Source of the DNA: Nocardioides luteus
GTDB lineage: Bacteria; Actinomycetota; Actinomycetes; Propionibacteriales; Nocardioidaceae
Assembly: GCF_014648595.1 (NCBI RefSeq)
Contig: NZ_BMRK01000014.1
Location: 27,196-91,195 of the forward strand
Direction of reading: 5' to 3'
Length of the DNA: 64,000 nt
Of the stretch, positions 7,952 through 16,926 are shown one piece after another. Every line of letters starts with the position of its first letter. The stretch's first letter is position 1. A model generated the notes under the pieces. It was not told the DNA's origin, did not search any database, and saw only the letters and a list, made by a program, of their open reading frames with translations. The position numbers and the translations under genes are program-made.

Positions 7952-9795
7952 CACTCGACCGTAACGGACTTCGCGAGGTTGCGCGGCTGATCGACGTCGT
8001 AGCCGAGCTCGGTGGCGAGCTGGCAGGCGAAGAGCTGGAGAGGTACGACCGCGACCAGCGGCTGCAGGAGCACCGGCACCTTCGGCAGCCGGATGATCGT
8101 GTCGGAGACCGCGTCGACCGAGTCGTCGCCCTCCTCGACCAGCGCGATGGTCCGCGCGCCACGAGCCCGCACCTCCATGATCCCGGAGCGCATCTTGTCG
8201 TGGAGGAAGTCGCGGCCGCGCGGGGGCACGATGCACCAGATCGGCAGGCCCTCGTCGACCAGCGCGATCGGGCCGTGCTTGAGCTCACCGGCGGCGAACC
8301 CCTCTGCGTGCAGGTAGGCGAGCTCCTTGAGCTTGAGCGCACCCTCGAGCGCGACCGGGTAGCCGGCGTGACGGCCCAGGAACAGGAACGCCCGGCGGTC
8401 GGCGTACTCCTTGGCGAGCTCGTAGACCTCCGGCGCCGTCTCCAGCACCTGCTCGACCGCGGCGGGCATCGCCTCGAGCTGGGTCATCACGCCGTCGATC
8501 TCGTCGCCGTACATGGTGCCCTTGACCTGCGCCAGGTAGAGCGCGAGCAGGTAGCAGGCGACCAGCTGGGTGACGTACCCCTTGGTGGACGCGACGCCGA
8601 TCTCCGGGCCGGCGTGGGTGTAGATGACCGCGTCGGACTCGCGCGGGATCGTGGAGCCGTTGGTGTTGCAGATCGCCAGCACCTTGGAGCGCTGCGAGCG
8701 CGCGTGGCGGATCGCCTGCAGGGTGTCGGCGGTCTCGCCGGACTGCGAGATGGCGACGACGAGGGTGGAGTTGTCGAGGATCGGGTCGCGGTAGCGGAAC
8801 TCCGAGGCCAGCTCGACCTCGACCGAGATGCGGCACCAGTGCTCGATGGCGTACTTCGCCACCATGCCCGCGTAGAAAGACGTCCCCGCGGCGATGATGA
8901 TGATCTTGGTGACCTCGCGCAGCTCGTCGTCGGCCAGGCGCATCTCGTCGAGGTGGAGCGACCCCGAGGCCGTACGCCGCCCCAGCAGCGAGTCGGCCAC
9001 GGCCCGCGGCTGCTCCAGGATCTCCTTGCGCATGAACCAGTCGTGGCCGTCCTTCTCGGCGGCGGCGAGGTCCCAGTCGACGTGGAAGCGGCGGCCCTCG
9101 GCCGGGGTGCCGTCGAAGTTGGTGACGGTGGCGCCCTCGCGGGAGATCGTGACGACCTGGTCCTGGTCGAGCTCCAGCGCCTCGCGGGTGTGCTCGATGA
9201 AGGCGGCGACGTCGGAGCCGAGGAACGACTCGCCCTCGCCCAGGCCGACCACGAGCGGGCTGTTGCGGCGGGCGGCGACGACGCGCGAGGGGTCCTCGGC
9301 GTCGATCGCGACGAAGGTGAAGGCACCCTCGAGGATCGAGCAGACCTTCTGCATCGCGACGGTCAGGTCGGCCCCGCCGACGACCTCGCGCTCGAGCAGG
9401 TGAGCGGCGACCTCGGTGTCGGTCTGCGAGGCGAACTCGTGGCCCTCGGACTCCAAGGACGCGCGCAGCTCCGCGAAGTTCTCGATGATGCCGTTGTGGA
9501 CGACCGCGACCCGCGCGGTGCGGCCGACGTGGGGGTGGGCGTTGTCGTCGGTCGGGCCGCCGTGGGTCGCCCAGCGGGTGTGGCCGATGCCGGTGGTGGC
9601 CGCGGGCAGCGGGGTGTCGGAGATCGCCTTCTCGAGGTTGGCGAGCTTGCCGGCCCGCTTGTCGACGGCCAGCCTCCGGTCAGCGATCAGCGCGATCCCG
9701 GCCGAGTCGTAGCCGCGGTACTCCAGACGCCGCAGGCCATCGATCACGACGCCCTGCGCCGACCGGTCTCCGACGTACCCAACGATGCCGCACAT
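7951..9795 (-). CDS. glmS: Glutamine-fructose-6-phosphate aminotransferase
   Basis: GlmS (614 residues) makes glucosamine-6-phosphate, the first amino-sugar step for peptidoglycan. The N-terminal nucleophile Cys is residue 2 (MCGIVGYVG), which fixes the start at 9795. A glutaminase domain (about 1-240) precedes two SIS domains (about 290-610; [24 protein letters not shown]) and ends with [13 protein letters not shown]. It heads the minus-strand series and is divergent from coaA, with a shared 70-base promoter region at 9796-9865. GlmM lies 1.1 kb away, so the pathway is clustered but not in one operon. Confidence 0.97.
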   Translation of the reverse strand: MCGIVGYVGDRSAQGVVIDGLRRLEYRGYDSAGIALIADRRLAVDKRAGKLANLEKAISDTPLPAATTGIGHTRWATHGGPTDDNAHPHVGRTARVAVVHNGIIENFAELRASLESEGHEFASQTDTEVAAHLLEREVVGGADLTVAMQKVCSILEGAFTFVAIDAEDPSRVVAARRNSPLVVGLGEGESFLGSDVAAFIEHTREALELDQDQVVTISREGATVTNFDGTPAEGRRFHVDWDLAAAEKDGHDWFMRKEILEQPRAVADSLLGRRTASGSLHLDEMRLADDELREVTKIIIIAAGTSFYAGMVAKYAIEHWCRISVEVELASEFRYRDPILDNSTLVVAISQSGETADTLQAIRHARSQRSKVLAICNTNGSTIPRESDAVIYTHAGPEIGVASTKGYVTQLVACYLLALYLAQVKGTMYGDEIDGVMTQLEAMPAAVEQVLETAPEVYELAKEYADRRAFLFLGRHAGYPVALEGALKLKELAYLHAEGFAAGELKHGPIALVDEGLPIWCIVPPRGRDFLHDKMRSGIMEVRARGARTIALVEEGDDSVDAVSDTIIRLPKVPVLLQPLVAVVPLQLFACQLATELGYDVDQPRNLAKSVTVE

Positions 9796-9865
9796 GGCCG
9801 ATGATCCTACGGCTCTCGTGGACCCCAGCAGGAAGCGGCGGCCACAGTGCGTAACAATCGTTGCC

Positions 9866-10831
9866 ATGTCACACCCCGGGCCACACGGCGATGACCGCGT
9901 CTCCTCGCCCTACGTGGAGCTCGACCGCAGCGCATGGGCCGAGCTCGCGACGGAGACCGAGAGTCCGCTGACCGAGGCGGAGATCGAGTCGCTGCGTGGC
10001 CTCGGCGACCAGATCGACCTCAACGAGGTCGAGGAGGTCTACCTGCCGCTGAGCCGCCTGCTCAGCCTCTACGTCAGCGCCTCGGACCGGCTCCACGACC
10101 AGCAGGAGCTGTTCCTCGGCAAGACGATGCCGGAGCGTACGCCGTTCGTGATCGGGGTCGCCGGGTCCGTCGCGGTCGGCAAGTCGACCACCGCCCGCGT
10201 GCTCCAGCAGATGCTCGCCCACTGGCCCGAGCACCCCAACGTCGCCCTGGTCACCACCGACGGCTTCCTCTACCCCAACGCCGAGCTCGAGCGCCGCGGC
10301 CTGATGGACCGCAAGGGCTTCCCCGAGTCGTACGACCGCAAAGCGCTGCTCCGCTTCCTCGTCGACCTGAAGTCCGGCGAGGACGAGGTGCGCGCGCCGA
10401 TCTACTCACACCTGACCTACGACGTCACCGACCAGACCGTCACCGTCAAGAAGCCCGACATCGTCATCCTCGAGGGGCTCAACGTCCTGCAGCCCTCCCG
10501 GGTCCGCGCCGACGGCACCATCTCGCTCGGCCTCTCCGACTTCTTCGACTTCTCCGTCTTCGTCGACGCCGACTCCCGCGACATCAAGCAGTGGTACGTC
10601 GAGCGCTTCCTGCGCCTGCGCGAGACCGCCTTCCGCGACCCGTCCTCCTACTTCACCAAGTACGCCGCGCTCTCCCACGACGAGGCCGTCACCCGCGCTA
10701 CCGAGATCTGGAACGAGATCAACGGCCCCAACCTCCGCCAGAACGTCCTTCCCACCCGCTCCCGCGCCACGCTCGTGCTGCGCAAGGACCGCGACCACTC
10801 GGTGCGGTATGTGAGGTTGCGGAAGATCTAG
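9866..10831 (+). CDS. coaA: Type I pantothenate kinase
   Basis: CoaA (321 residues) phosphorylates pantothenate in the first committed step of CoA synthesis. The P-loop reads [18 protein letters not shown] near residue 100, followed by [20 protein letters not shown] and [10 protein letters not shown]. The ATG at 9866 was preferred to an upstream in-frame one at 9785 because the latter overlaps the glmS start and the family begins near [15 protein letters not shown]. The gene converges on glmM across a palindrome that may stop transcription from both sides. Confidence 0.96.
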   Translation: MSHPGPHGDDRVSSPYVELDRSAWAELATETESPLTEAEIESLRGLGDQIDLNEVEEVYLPLSRLLSLYVSASDRLHDQQELFLGKTMPERTPFVIGVAGSVAVGKSTTARVLQQMLAHWPEHPNVALVTTDGFLYPNAELERRGLMDRKGFPESYDRKALLRFLVDLKSGEDEVRAPIYSHLTYDVTDQTVTVKKPDIVILEGLNVLQPSRVRADGTISLGLSDFFDFSVFVDADSRDIKQWYVERFLRLRETAFRDPSSYFTKYAALSHDEAVTRATEIWNEINGPNLRQNVLPTRSRATLVLRKDRDHSVRYVRLRKI

Positions 10832-10849
10832 GGGGCGGGTCTTCCAGGG

Positions 10850-10869
10850 ATACCCGGTCGACCGGGTAT
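10850..10869. terminator. Perfect 20-bp palindrome between convergent coaA and glmM
   Basis: The sequence atacccggtcgaccgggtat is fully self-complementary, so it can form a hairpin with the central bases as the loop on either strand. It is 18 bases past the coaA stop and 24 bases past the glmM stop. A bidirectional terminator is the likeliest role, although there is no long T-run. Confidence 0.6.
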
Positions 10870-10893
10870 TCATGGGGCCAGAGTGACGGATGA

Positions 10894-12249
10894 TCACAAA
10901 GCGAGCCGCACCCGCACGACATCAGCGAGCCGCTCGGCGCACGCCTCGGCCTCGTGGTGCGTAGGGGCCTCGACCATGACGCGTACGAGGTTCTCGGTGC
11001 CGGAGGGGCGCAGCAGGATGCGGCCGGAGCCGGCGAGGGTCTTCTCCTCGGTGGCGATGGCCTCGAGGAGTCCGTCATCGGTCTTGGAGCGGGTCTTGTC
11101 GACGCCCTTGACGTTGAGCAGGACCTGCGGGAGGCGGGTGACGACGGAGGCGAGGTCGGCGAGGGTGCGGCCGGTGGAGGTCATCCGCTGCAGCACGTGG
11201 AGGGCGGTGAGGATGCCGTCGCCGGTGGTGGCGTGCTCGCTCATGATGATGTGGCCGGACTGCTCGCCACCGATGGCGTAGCTGCCGCGGCGCATCTCCT
11301 CGAGCACGTAGCGGTCGCCCACGGCGGTCTGCTTCACGTGGACGCCCGCCGCGTCCATCGCCTTGACGAAGCCGAGGTTGCTCATCACCGTGACGACCAC
11401 GGTGTCGTCGGGGAGCCGGCCGGAGTCGTGGAGACCGAGGGCGAGGATCGCGATCAGCTGGTCGCCGTCGACGAGGTTGCCGTCGCCGTCGACGGCGAGG
11501 CAGCGGTCGGCGTCGCCGTCCCAGGCGAATCCGACGTCGGCGCCGTGCTCGACGACCGCCTTCTGCAGCATCTCCGGGTGGGTCGAGCCGACACCGTCGT
11601 TGATCGAGAGGCCGTCGTTGGCGTCGTTGATCGCGATCACCTTGGCGCCCGCCTGGTCCAGGGCGAGCGGGCCCGCCGCCGCCGCTGCGCCGTTCGCGCA
11701 GTCGACGACGACGGTGAGGCCGTCGAGGCGCTGCTCGAGCGTGGAGACCAGGTGGGCTGCGTACGTCTCCACCGGGTTCTCGTGGGCGGAGATCCGCCCC
11801 ACCGACGCGCCGGTCGGGCGGTCCCAGGGCTCCTCGAGATGGGCCTCGATCCGGTCCTCGAGCTCGTCGTCGAGCTTGTGCCCGCCGCGCTGGAGGAACT
11901 TGATGCCGTTGTCGGGCATCGGGTTGTGGGAGGCCGAGATGACCACACCGAGGTCGGCTTGCAGGGCCGCGGTGAGGTAGGCGACCCCGGGCGTCGGCAG
12001 CACGCCGACGTCGATGACGTCGCAGCCCGCCGAGGCCAGGCCACCGGCGACGGTGGCCTGCAGGAACTGCCCGGAGATGCGTGAGTCGTTGCCGACGACC
12101 GCCAGCGGTTTGCGTCCGCTGCCGGAGCCCCGGAGCTCCTCGGTCAGGACCAGCGCCGCGGAGGTCGCCAGGTTCTGGGCGAGCGAGGCGGTCAGGATCT
12201 CGCCGTTCGCGAGACCGCGAACCCCGTCAGTGCCGAAAAGGCGTGCCAC
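10894..12249 (-). CDS. glmM: Phosphoglucosamine mutase
   Basis: GlmM (451 residues) converts glucosamine-6-phosphate to glucosamine-1-phosphate for UDP-GlcNAc. It starts ARLFGTDGVRGLAN, the catalytic phosphoserine loop is VISASHNPMPDNGIKF near residue 100, the metal loop is DGDADRCLAVD, and the phosphate-binding site near the end is RPSGTENLVRVMVEA. A GTG start at 12249, preceded by GAAGG, matches the family length; the longer upstream frame runs through the rpsI terminator. It lies downstream of rplM-rpsI, separated by a strong terminator. Confidence 0.96.
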   Translation of the reverse strand: MARLFGTDGVRGLANGEILTASLAQNLATSAALVLTEELRGSGSGRKPLAVVGNDSRISGQFLQATVAGGLASAGCDVIDVGVLPTPGVAYLTAALQADLGVVISASHNPMPDNGIKFLQRGGHKLDDELEDRIEAHLEEPWDRPTGASVGRISAHENPVETYAAHLVSTLEQRLDGLTVVVDCANGAAAAAGPLALDQAGAKVIAINDANDGLSINDGVGSTHPEMLQKAVVEHGADVGFAWDGDADRCLAVDGDGNLVDGDQLIAILALGLHDSGRLPDDTVVVTVMSNLGFVKAMDAAGVHVKQTAVGDRYVLEEMRRGSYAIGGEQSGHIIMSEHATTGDGILTALHVLQRMTSTGRTLADLASVVTRLPQVLLNVKGVDKTRSKTDDGLLEAIATEEKTLAGSGRILLRPSGTENLVRVMVEAPTHHEAEACAERLADVVRVRLAL

Positions 12250-12294
12250 GTCCGTGTGACCTTCTTTCGTACGTCGGCCCCCGCCCGAAAAAGA

Positions 12295-12328
12295 GTTGGG
12301 GTGCCTCGGCGAGCCGAGGCACCCCAAC
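12295..12328 (-). terminator. Intrinsic terminator after rplM-rpsI
   Basis: Two 16-base arms pair perfectly (GTTGGGGTGCCTCGGC at 12295-12310 with its complement at 12313-12328). On the minus strand the stem is followed by ctctttttc, a short U-run. It sits 24 bases beyond the rpsI stop and separates it from glmM. Confidence 0.85.
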
Positions 12329-12352
12329 AATGCTAGGCGATCGTGTGGTCGA

Positions 12353-12871
12353 TCAGCGCTTGCTGAACTGCGAGGCCTTGCGGGCCTTCTTGAGACCCGC
12401 CTTCTTGCGCTCCACGACGCGGGCGTCGCGCGTCAGCAGACCGGCCTTCTTCAGCGTCGGGCGGTTGGCCTCGACGTCGACGTCGTTCAGGGCACGGGCC
12501 ACACCGAGACGCAGCGCGCCGGCCTGGCCGGCGATGCCGCCGCCGTCGATACGGGCGATCACGTCGAAGCGACCCTCGAGCTGCAGCGCGGCGAACGGCT
12601 CGTTCGCGATCTGCTGGTGCAGCTTGTTGGGGAAGTAGTCCTCGATGGTGCGACCGTTGATGGTCCACGAGCCGGTGCCCGGGACGATCCGGACGCGGGC
12701 CACGGACTCCTTGCGGCGGCCGGTGGCGGCAGCCGGAGCGATGGTCGCCGGACGCTCAGGAGCGTCGGCGCCCGGGGCGCTCTCGGAGGTGTAGGCGAGG
12801 CCCTGCTCGTCGGTCTCGAAGGTCTCCTCGACCTCTGCGGTGTTCTCAGTCATGTTCTGGTCCTGGCTCAC
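12353..12871 (-). CDS. rpsI: 30S ribosomal protein S9
   Basis: S9 (172 residues with this start) has the usual body from [15 protein letters not shown] through NGRTIEDYF to the basic tail [12 protein letters not shown], which reaches the decoding centre. A low-complexity acidic N-terminal extension of about 50 residues precedes it, as is common in actinobacteria. The GTG at 12871 overlaps the rplM stop by four bases (GTGA); an ATG six codons later (12853, MTENTAEV) is an equally reasonable start. It is co-transcribed with rplM. Confidence 0.96.
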   Translation of the reverse strand: MSQDQNMTENTAEVEETFETDEQGLAYTSESAPGADAPERPATIAPAAATGRRKESVARVRIVPGTGSWTINGRTIEDYFPNKLHQQIANEPFAALQLEGRFDVIARIDGGGIAGQAGALRLGVARALNDVDVEANRPTLKKAGLLTRDARVVERKKAGLKKARKASQFSKR

Positions 12872-13311
12872 TGGGCGATCTGCTTGATCTCGAACGGAAC
12901 GGCCTGCTGCGCGGCGTGCGGGTGCTCAGGGCCGGAGTAGACCTTCAGCTTCTTGAGCATCTGACGGCCGAGCTTGTTCTTCGGCAGCATGCCCCACACC
13001 GCCTTCTCGATCGCCTTGCGAGCGTCCTTGTCGAGCACCTCACCGATCGGGGTCGCCGTCAGACCGCCCGGGTAGCCCGAGTGACGGTAAGCCAGCTTGG
13101 TGGTCTTCTTGTTGCCGGAGAGGGAGACCTTCTCGGCGTTGATCACGATGACGAAGTCGCCGGTGTCCGCGTTGGGCGCGAAGATCGCCTTGTGCTTGCC
13201 GCGGAGGAGCTCGGCGACCTGGACAGCGAGGCGGCCGAGACGGACGTCGGTCGCGTCGATCACGAGCCAGGCGCGCTCGATGTCGCCCGGCTTGGGAGCG
13301 TAAGTACGCAC
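12868..13311 (-). CDS. rplM: 50S ribosomal protein L13
   Basis: L13 (147 residues) is an early-assembly protein of the large subunit. It starts [20 protein letters not shown] and carries the conserved [12 protein letters not shown]-like block (here [12 protein letters not shown]), HPHAAQ near the end and [18 protein letters not shown]. The GTG at 13311 is preceded by AAGAAGG and gives exactly the usual 147 residues. The promoter must lie in the 293-base gap upstream (13312-13604), which otherwise holds only the terminator of the next operon. Confidence 0.97.
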   Translation of the reverse strand: MRTYAPKPGDIERAWLVIDATDVRLGRLAVQVAELLRGKHKAIFAPNADTGDFVIVINAEKVSLSGNKKTTKLAYRHSGYPGGLTATPIGEVLDKDARKAIEKAVWGMLPKNKLGRQMLKKLKVYSGPEHPHAAQQAVPFEIKQIAQ

Positions 13312-13538
13312 GTGTGCCTTCTTAGTTCGTAGTGCCCGCCCAGCGGATGCAGGGCGAGATGGTGCTTCGTGGCTTCTGACGAACACGGCCCGGCTTGCCC
13401 TGTCCCCGGGAGGTCCCAGCGACAGTCATCCGGATCTGCGCCCCTGACCGTGCGACGGTTCTCATCGAACCTGATCAGGACGCGGCAGGAGTCACGACCG
13501 ATCTAGGTTACGAGTCTCCGCGCAGCCGAGACAAATCA

Positions 13539-13578
13539 AGACGTACGCCGCCAGGACCGCGCCCGGCGACGTACGTCT
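13539..13578 (-). terminator. Hairpin after the 13.6-15.3 kb secreted-protein operon
   Basis: AGACGTACG-CCG at 13539-13550 pairs with CGG-CGACGTACGTCT at 13564-13578, with a three-base bulge. On the minus strand it is followed by ttgatttgtc. It lies 27 bases past the stop of the small membrane protein at 13605, in the rplM upstream gap. Confidence 0.6.
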
Positions 13579-13604
13579 CGATGCTTCCCGATGACCGGCA
13601 GCCG

Positions 13605-13832
13605 TCAGTCGGCGCCGACCTCGCCCACGGGAGCGAAGGCGTCCTCGTCGACCTCGGCCACCGCCGGGCCCTCGCGCGGCACCGCGGGCAGCTCCTGCGC
13701 AGGTTCCTTCACCGGCGCGTCGTCGCCACCGAGGACGACTGCGCCGAGGACCCCTCCGACGAGCGCCAGCAGCACGACGCCGGCGGCGACGACGGCTGCG
13801 ACGACGGCCACGAGCTTACGGCTGAGCCTCAC
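13605..13832 (-). CDS. Small single-span membrane protein
   Basis: This 75-residue protein starts VRLSRKLVAVVAAVV and has one hydrophobic segment at about residues 5-32, followed by a short Pro/Glu/Ala/Asp-rich acidic tail. The positive residues before the segment suggest the tail is outside. The GTG at 13832 overlaps the stop of the large secreted protein by four bases (GTGA), so the two are probably made together. No family is recognised. Confidence 0.7.
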   Translation of the reverse strand: MRLSRKLVAVVAAVVAAGVVLLALVGGVLGAVVLGGDDAPVKEPAQELPAVPREGPAVAEVDEDAFAPVGEVGAD

Positions 13833-15310
13833 ACCAGCACCCGGTACTGCACGCCGACCGAGTACTTCTTCACGTCGTAGCGCGAACCCGACTGCAAGCC
13901 GGAGACCCACCAGACCGAGGCGCAGTACTTCGTCGACCTGCGGTCGGCGATCAGCGCGTTCGGGCTGGCGACCGAGGCCATCGTCTTCCACTTCACCGAG
14001 TTGCCGAACTGGTGGCGCTGCGCCAGCGTCCAGTCACCCGAGGTGCGCGGCTTGTAGAGATGGGTCACCAGGTAGACGTCCTTGGAATAGCCCTTCGGCC
14101 GTCCGCCGTAGTGCTTCACCGTCAGGTTGCGGTAGTTGCCGTCGAACGACCTCGGCAGGCACGTCACGCTGTCGGTGATCACCCGCGACTTCGCGGTGTT
14201 GCCGCCTCGGCACTTGACGTTGGACCGGAATCCGCGCGAGCCCGCCCAGTCCTTGCGTGCGGGCGCCTTGAGGCTGGAGCAGGAGCCGACGTACTTGGCG
14301 TCGAGCGCGGCCTTGGGGGTGATCTTCTTGTAGAAGGTCTTCCAGACCAGCTTCTTCCAGGAGACCGTGACGGAGGTGATCTTCGTGGTCTTGTTCCCGG
14401 CACCGTCGGACAGCACGGCCCGGATCGTGTACGTCCCGGTTGAGACCCGGGAGCCCGACTTGTTGAGGCCGTTCCACCTCGGCTGCGCGTAGTGGAGAAG
14501 GTCCTCGGAGCCGCTCCAGGTCAGCTCGCCGGAGCCGATGGTCCGGATCGCCGTCCCGGCGCTGTTCAGGACCTGCACGGTGTAGCCGTACTGCTCCCAA
14601 CCGCCCTTGATGGTCACCGCGAACGTGTCTCGGTAACCGTCCTTGGAGGGGTAGAAGGTGGTCAGGTTGCGGCTCCATGTGAACGACGGGCGGGTGTTGT
14701 CGAGCGCGATGACGCTCGAGGAGATGTCGGAGCCGGTCGCGCCGTCCGCGGTCGCGGTCGCCTGGACGCGGAGGCGGTAGTAGCCGTCGGCGGCGGTGGG
14801 CGCCACGACAGTCATGCGTGCCTGGCCCTGCTCATCCGTCACCAGCGCCACCGGGGCGGACGGCTCGCCGACCGCCGTCGACGACTCGTCCACCCACTGC
14901 CAGACGACCTCGACCGCCGCCGACGGGCGGTCGAAGAGGTTGATCCGAGCCGAGAGGGACACCCCGCTACGGCGCGGGGCGTCGTCGATGTAGACGCCGA
15001 CGTTGAGCAGCGGCCCGGTCTCCGTCGCGGTCAGCGGGGTGGTCTCGGACGGCTCCGGATCGGTCGACTCTGATTCGGCCGGCTCCGATTCGGTCGGCTC
15101 CGATTCGGTCGGCCCCGGGATCGTCTGCTCCGGAACAGTCGATTCAGAAACAGTCGGTTCCGGAACAGTCGGCTCCGGAACAGTCTCCGGTTCGGCCGTC
15201 GCCGTCGACGCCGGATACGAGGCGGGCGACGGGATCTCCGTCGCGAAGGCCGGCACCGCCGGCACGATCAGGGCGACGGCAGCAGCCGCCACCAGTGCGC
15301 GGATGCGCAT
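13829..15310 (-). CDS. Secreted Ig-like (FlgD-type) repeat protein
   Basis: This 493-residue protein has a signal peptide (about 1-23, VPAVPAFA) and then a low-complexity Pro/Glu/Ser/Thr stretch (about 30-95) built of short repeats such as TVPEPTVPEP and TESEPTESEP, likely a flexible surface spacer. The body has beta-rich segments, including a FlgD-like Ig module near 290-345 (WNGLNKSGSRVSTGTYTIRAVLSDGAGN), and a C-terminal region with four or more cysteines of no recognised family. Ligand or substrate is unknown. It is coupled to the small membrane protein downstream. Confidence 0.75.
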   Translation of the reverse strand: MRIRALVAAAAVALIVPAVPAFATEIPSPASYPASTATAEPETVPEPTVPEPTVSESTVPEQTIPGPTESEPTESEPAESESTDPEPSETTPLTATETGPLLNVGVYIDDAPRRSGVSLSARINLFDRPSAAVEVVWQWVDESSTAVGEPSAPVALVTDEQGQARMTVVAPTAADGYYRLRVQATATADGATGSDISSSVIALDNTRPSFTWSRNLTTFYPSKDGYRDTFAVTIKGGWEQYGYTVQVLNSAGTAIRTIGSGELTWSGSEDLLHYAQPRWNGLNKSGSRVSTGTYTIRAVLSDGAGNKTTKITSVTVSWKKLVWKTFYKKITPKAALDAKYVGSCSSLKAPARKDWAGSRGFRSNVKCRGGNTAKSRVITDSVTCLPRSFDGNYRNLTVKHYGGRPKGYSKDVYLVTHLYKPRTSGDWTLAQRHQFGNSVKWKTMASVASPNALIADRRSTKYCASVWWVSGLQSGSRYDVKKYSVGVQYRVLV

Positions 15311-15509
15311 CTGTGGTTCCTCCGAAATTCGTTCACCCGAGATGGCGACGGGTCGCCGTCGCTGCCAGAGAACGCGAGGCGAGACCGAGATGGCTGAGCG
15401 AAACCTATACCTCCGGATGCACCTGTGAGGGCCGCATTCACCGCAGTGTCACCGACCCGAGGACGAGCCGGTGACGGGGATGGGACTTGTGGCGTAGCCT
15501 GATCGTAGG

Positions 15510-15522
15510 ATTGTCTGACAAT
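15510..15522. promoter_or_regulatory. Candidate GntR-type operator upstream of rocD
   Basis: ATTGTC-T-GACAAT is a perfect inverted repeat with a single central base, 52 bases before the rocD start. FadR-subfamily GntR repressors bind sites of this form (TTGTCnGACAA). No gntR gene is adjacent, so the regulator would act from elsewhere. Confidence 0.5.
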
Positions 15523-15573
15523 CAGATGATTCTGACTGTGACCCCGAGACGCCCCACGAGATGGAGGAGTGCG

Positions 15574-16812
15574 ATGACCCTGCTCAACGAGGCCCAGGAC
15601 ACCGCTGCGACCAGCCTGACCCCCGCCGCCTTCGCGGCCGCCGAGGCGCACTCCGCGCACAACTACCACCCCCTCGAGGTGGTCATCAGCCACGCCGAGG
15701 GTGCCTGGGTCACCGACGTGGACGGTCGCCGCTGCCTGGACATGCTGGCCGGTTACAGCGCCCTGAACTTCGGTCACGGGCACCCGGCGCTCCTCGCGGC
15801 GGCCCGTGAGCAGCTCGACAAGGTCACCCTGACCTCGCGTGCGTTCGTGCACGACCAGTTCGCCGAGTTCACCGGCCGCCTGGCCGCGATGTGCGGCAAG
15901 GACATGGTGCTGCCGATGAACACCGGCGCCGAGGCGGTCGAGACCGCGATCAAGGTCGCCCGCAAATGGGGCTACGACGTCAAGGGCGTTCCAGCCGACA
16001 AGGCCGAGATCATCGTGATGGGCGGCAACTTCCACGGCCGCACCACCACCATCGTCGGGTTCTCCGACGACGCCGACGCACGCGACGGCTTCGGCCCGTT
16101 CGCCCCCGGCTTCGTGATGGTCCCCTACGCCGACCTGGCCGCGATCGAGGCGGCCATCACCCCCAACACCGTGGCCGTCCTGGTCGAGCCGATCCAGGGC
16201 GAGTCCGGGGTCGTCATCCCCGCCGACGACTTCCTGACCGGCCTGCGCGAGCTGTGCACCCGAGAGAACGTGCTCTTCGCCGCCGACGAGATCCAGGCCG
16301 GCCTGGGACGTACCGGTTACACGTTCGCCTGCGACCACGCCGGCGTGAAGCCGGACATGTACATCCTCGGCAAGGCCCTCGGCGGCGGCATCGTCCCGGT
16401 CTCGGCGGTCGTCGCCGACCGCGACGTGCTCGGCGTCATCGGGCCGGGCCAGCACGGCTCCACCTTCGGCGGCAACCCGCTCGCCTGCGCCGTCGGCACC
16501 GCGGTCATCGACCTGCTCGAGACCGGCGAGTTCCAGGCCCGCGCCGAGAAGCTCGGCCACATCCTCAGCGACCGCCTCCTTGCCATGGTCGGCAAGGGCA
16601 TCGTCGGCTTCCGCGCCCGCGGCCTGTGGGCCGGCGTCGACATCGACCCCGCGATCGGTACGGGTCGTGAGATCTGCGAGCGCCTGCTCGCCCGCGGAGT
16701 GCTCGCCAAGGACACCCACGGCTCCACCATCCGCCTCGCGCCGCCGCTGGTCATCGCCGAGGAGGACCTCCACTGGGCCCTCGACCAGCTCGAGGCGGCC
16801 GTCTCGGCCTGA
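15574..16812 (+). CDS. rocD: Ornithine aminotransferase
   Basis: This PLP enzyme (412 residues) moves the delta-amino group of ornithine to 2-oxoglutarate, giving glutamate semialdehyde for proline or arginine breakdown. It is a class III aminotransferase: YSALNFGHGHPAL, the substrate/PLP loop MNTGAEAVETAIKVARKWGY near 110, NFHGRTTT, the Asp block FAADEIQAGLGRTG, the Schiff-base lysine in ILGKALGGG near 270, and HGSTFGGNPLACAV. The ATG at 15574 follows atggaggag at proper spacing. A candidate GntR-type operator lies in the promoter region. It converges on the NIT-like protein across a nested palindrome. Confidence 0.93.
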   Translation: MTLLNEAQDTAATSLTPAAFAAAEAHSAHNYHPLEVVISHAEGAWVTDVDGRRCLDMLAGYSALNFGHGHPALLAAAREQLDKVTLTSRAFVHDQFAEFTGRLAAMCGKDMVLPMNTGAEAVETAIKVARKWGYDVKGVPADKAEIIVMGGNFHGRTTTIVGFSDDADARDGFGPFAPGFVMVPYADLAAIEAAITPNTVAVLVEPIQGESGVVIPADDFLTGLRELCTRENVLFAADEIQAGLGRTGYTFACDHAGVKPDMYILGKALGGGIVPVSAVVADRDVLGVIGPGQHGSTFGGNPLACAVGTAVIDLLETGEFQARAEKLGHILSDRLLAMVGKGIVGFRARGLWAGVDIDPAIGTGREICERLLARGVLAKDTHGSTIRLAPPLVIAEEDLHWALDQLEAAVSA

Positions 16813-16834
16813 CCCGCCGTCCAGAGGTAGCGCG

Positions 16835-16913
16835 GAGGTGTAACACGCTGTTACACGGACTATCCGGTCGTTCAGAACGACCGGATAGTCTTACGAACAG
16901 CGTGTTACACCTC
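16835..16913. repeat. Nested double palindrome between convergent genes
   Basis: Outer arms GAGGTGTAACACGCTGTT (16835-16852) and its complement (16896-16913) enclose inner arms GACTATCCGGTCGTTC (16858-16873) and its complement (16875-16890) around one central base. The left outer arm also begins a smaller inverted repeat, GTGTAAC-N5-GTTACAC (16838-16856). Location between convergent rocD and the minus-strand operon suggests a bidirectional terminator, but the two-level symmetry and operator-like submotif are unusual for that. Confidence 0.8.
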
Positions 16914-16926
16914 GCCGAAGCGCGAA

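Noticed and set aside
9785-9865. Upstream ATG of coaA at 9785
   Set aside because: It overlaps the glmS start on the other strand, and the added residues do not resemble the family.
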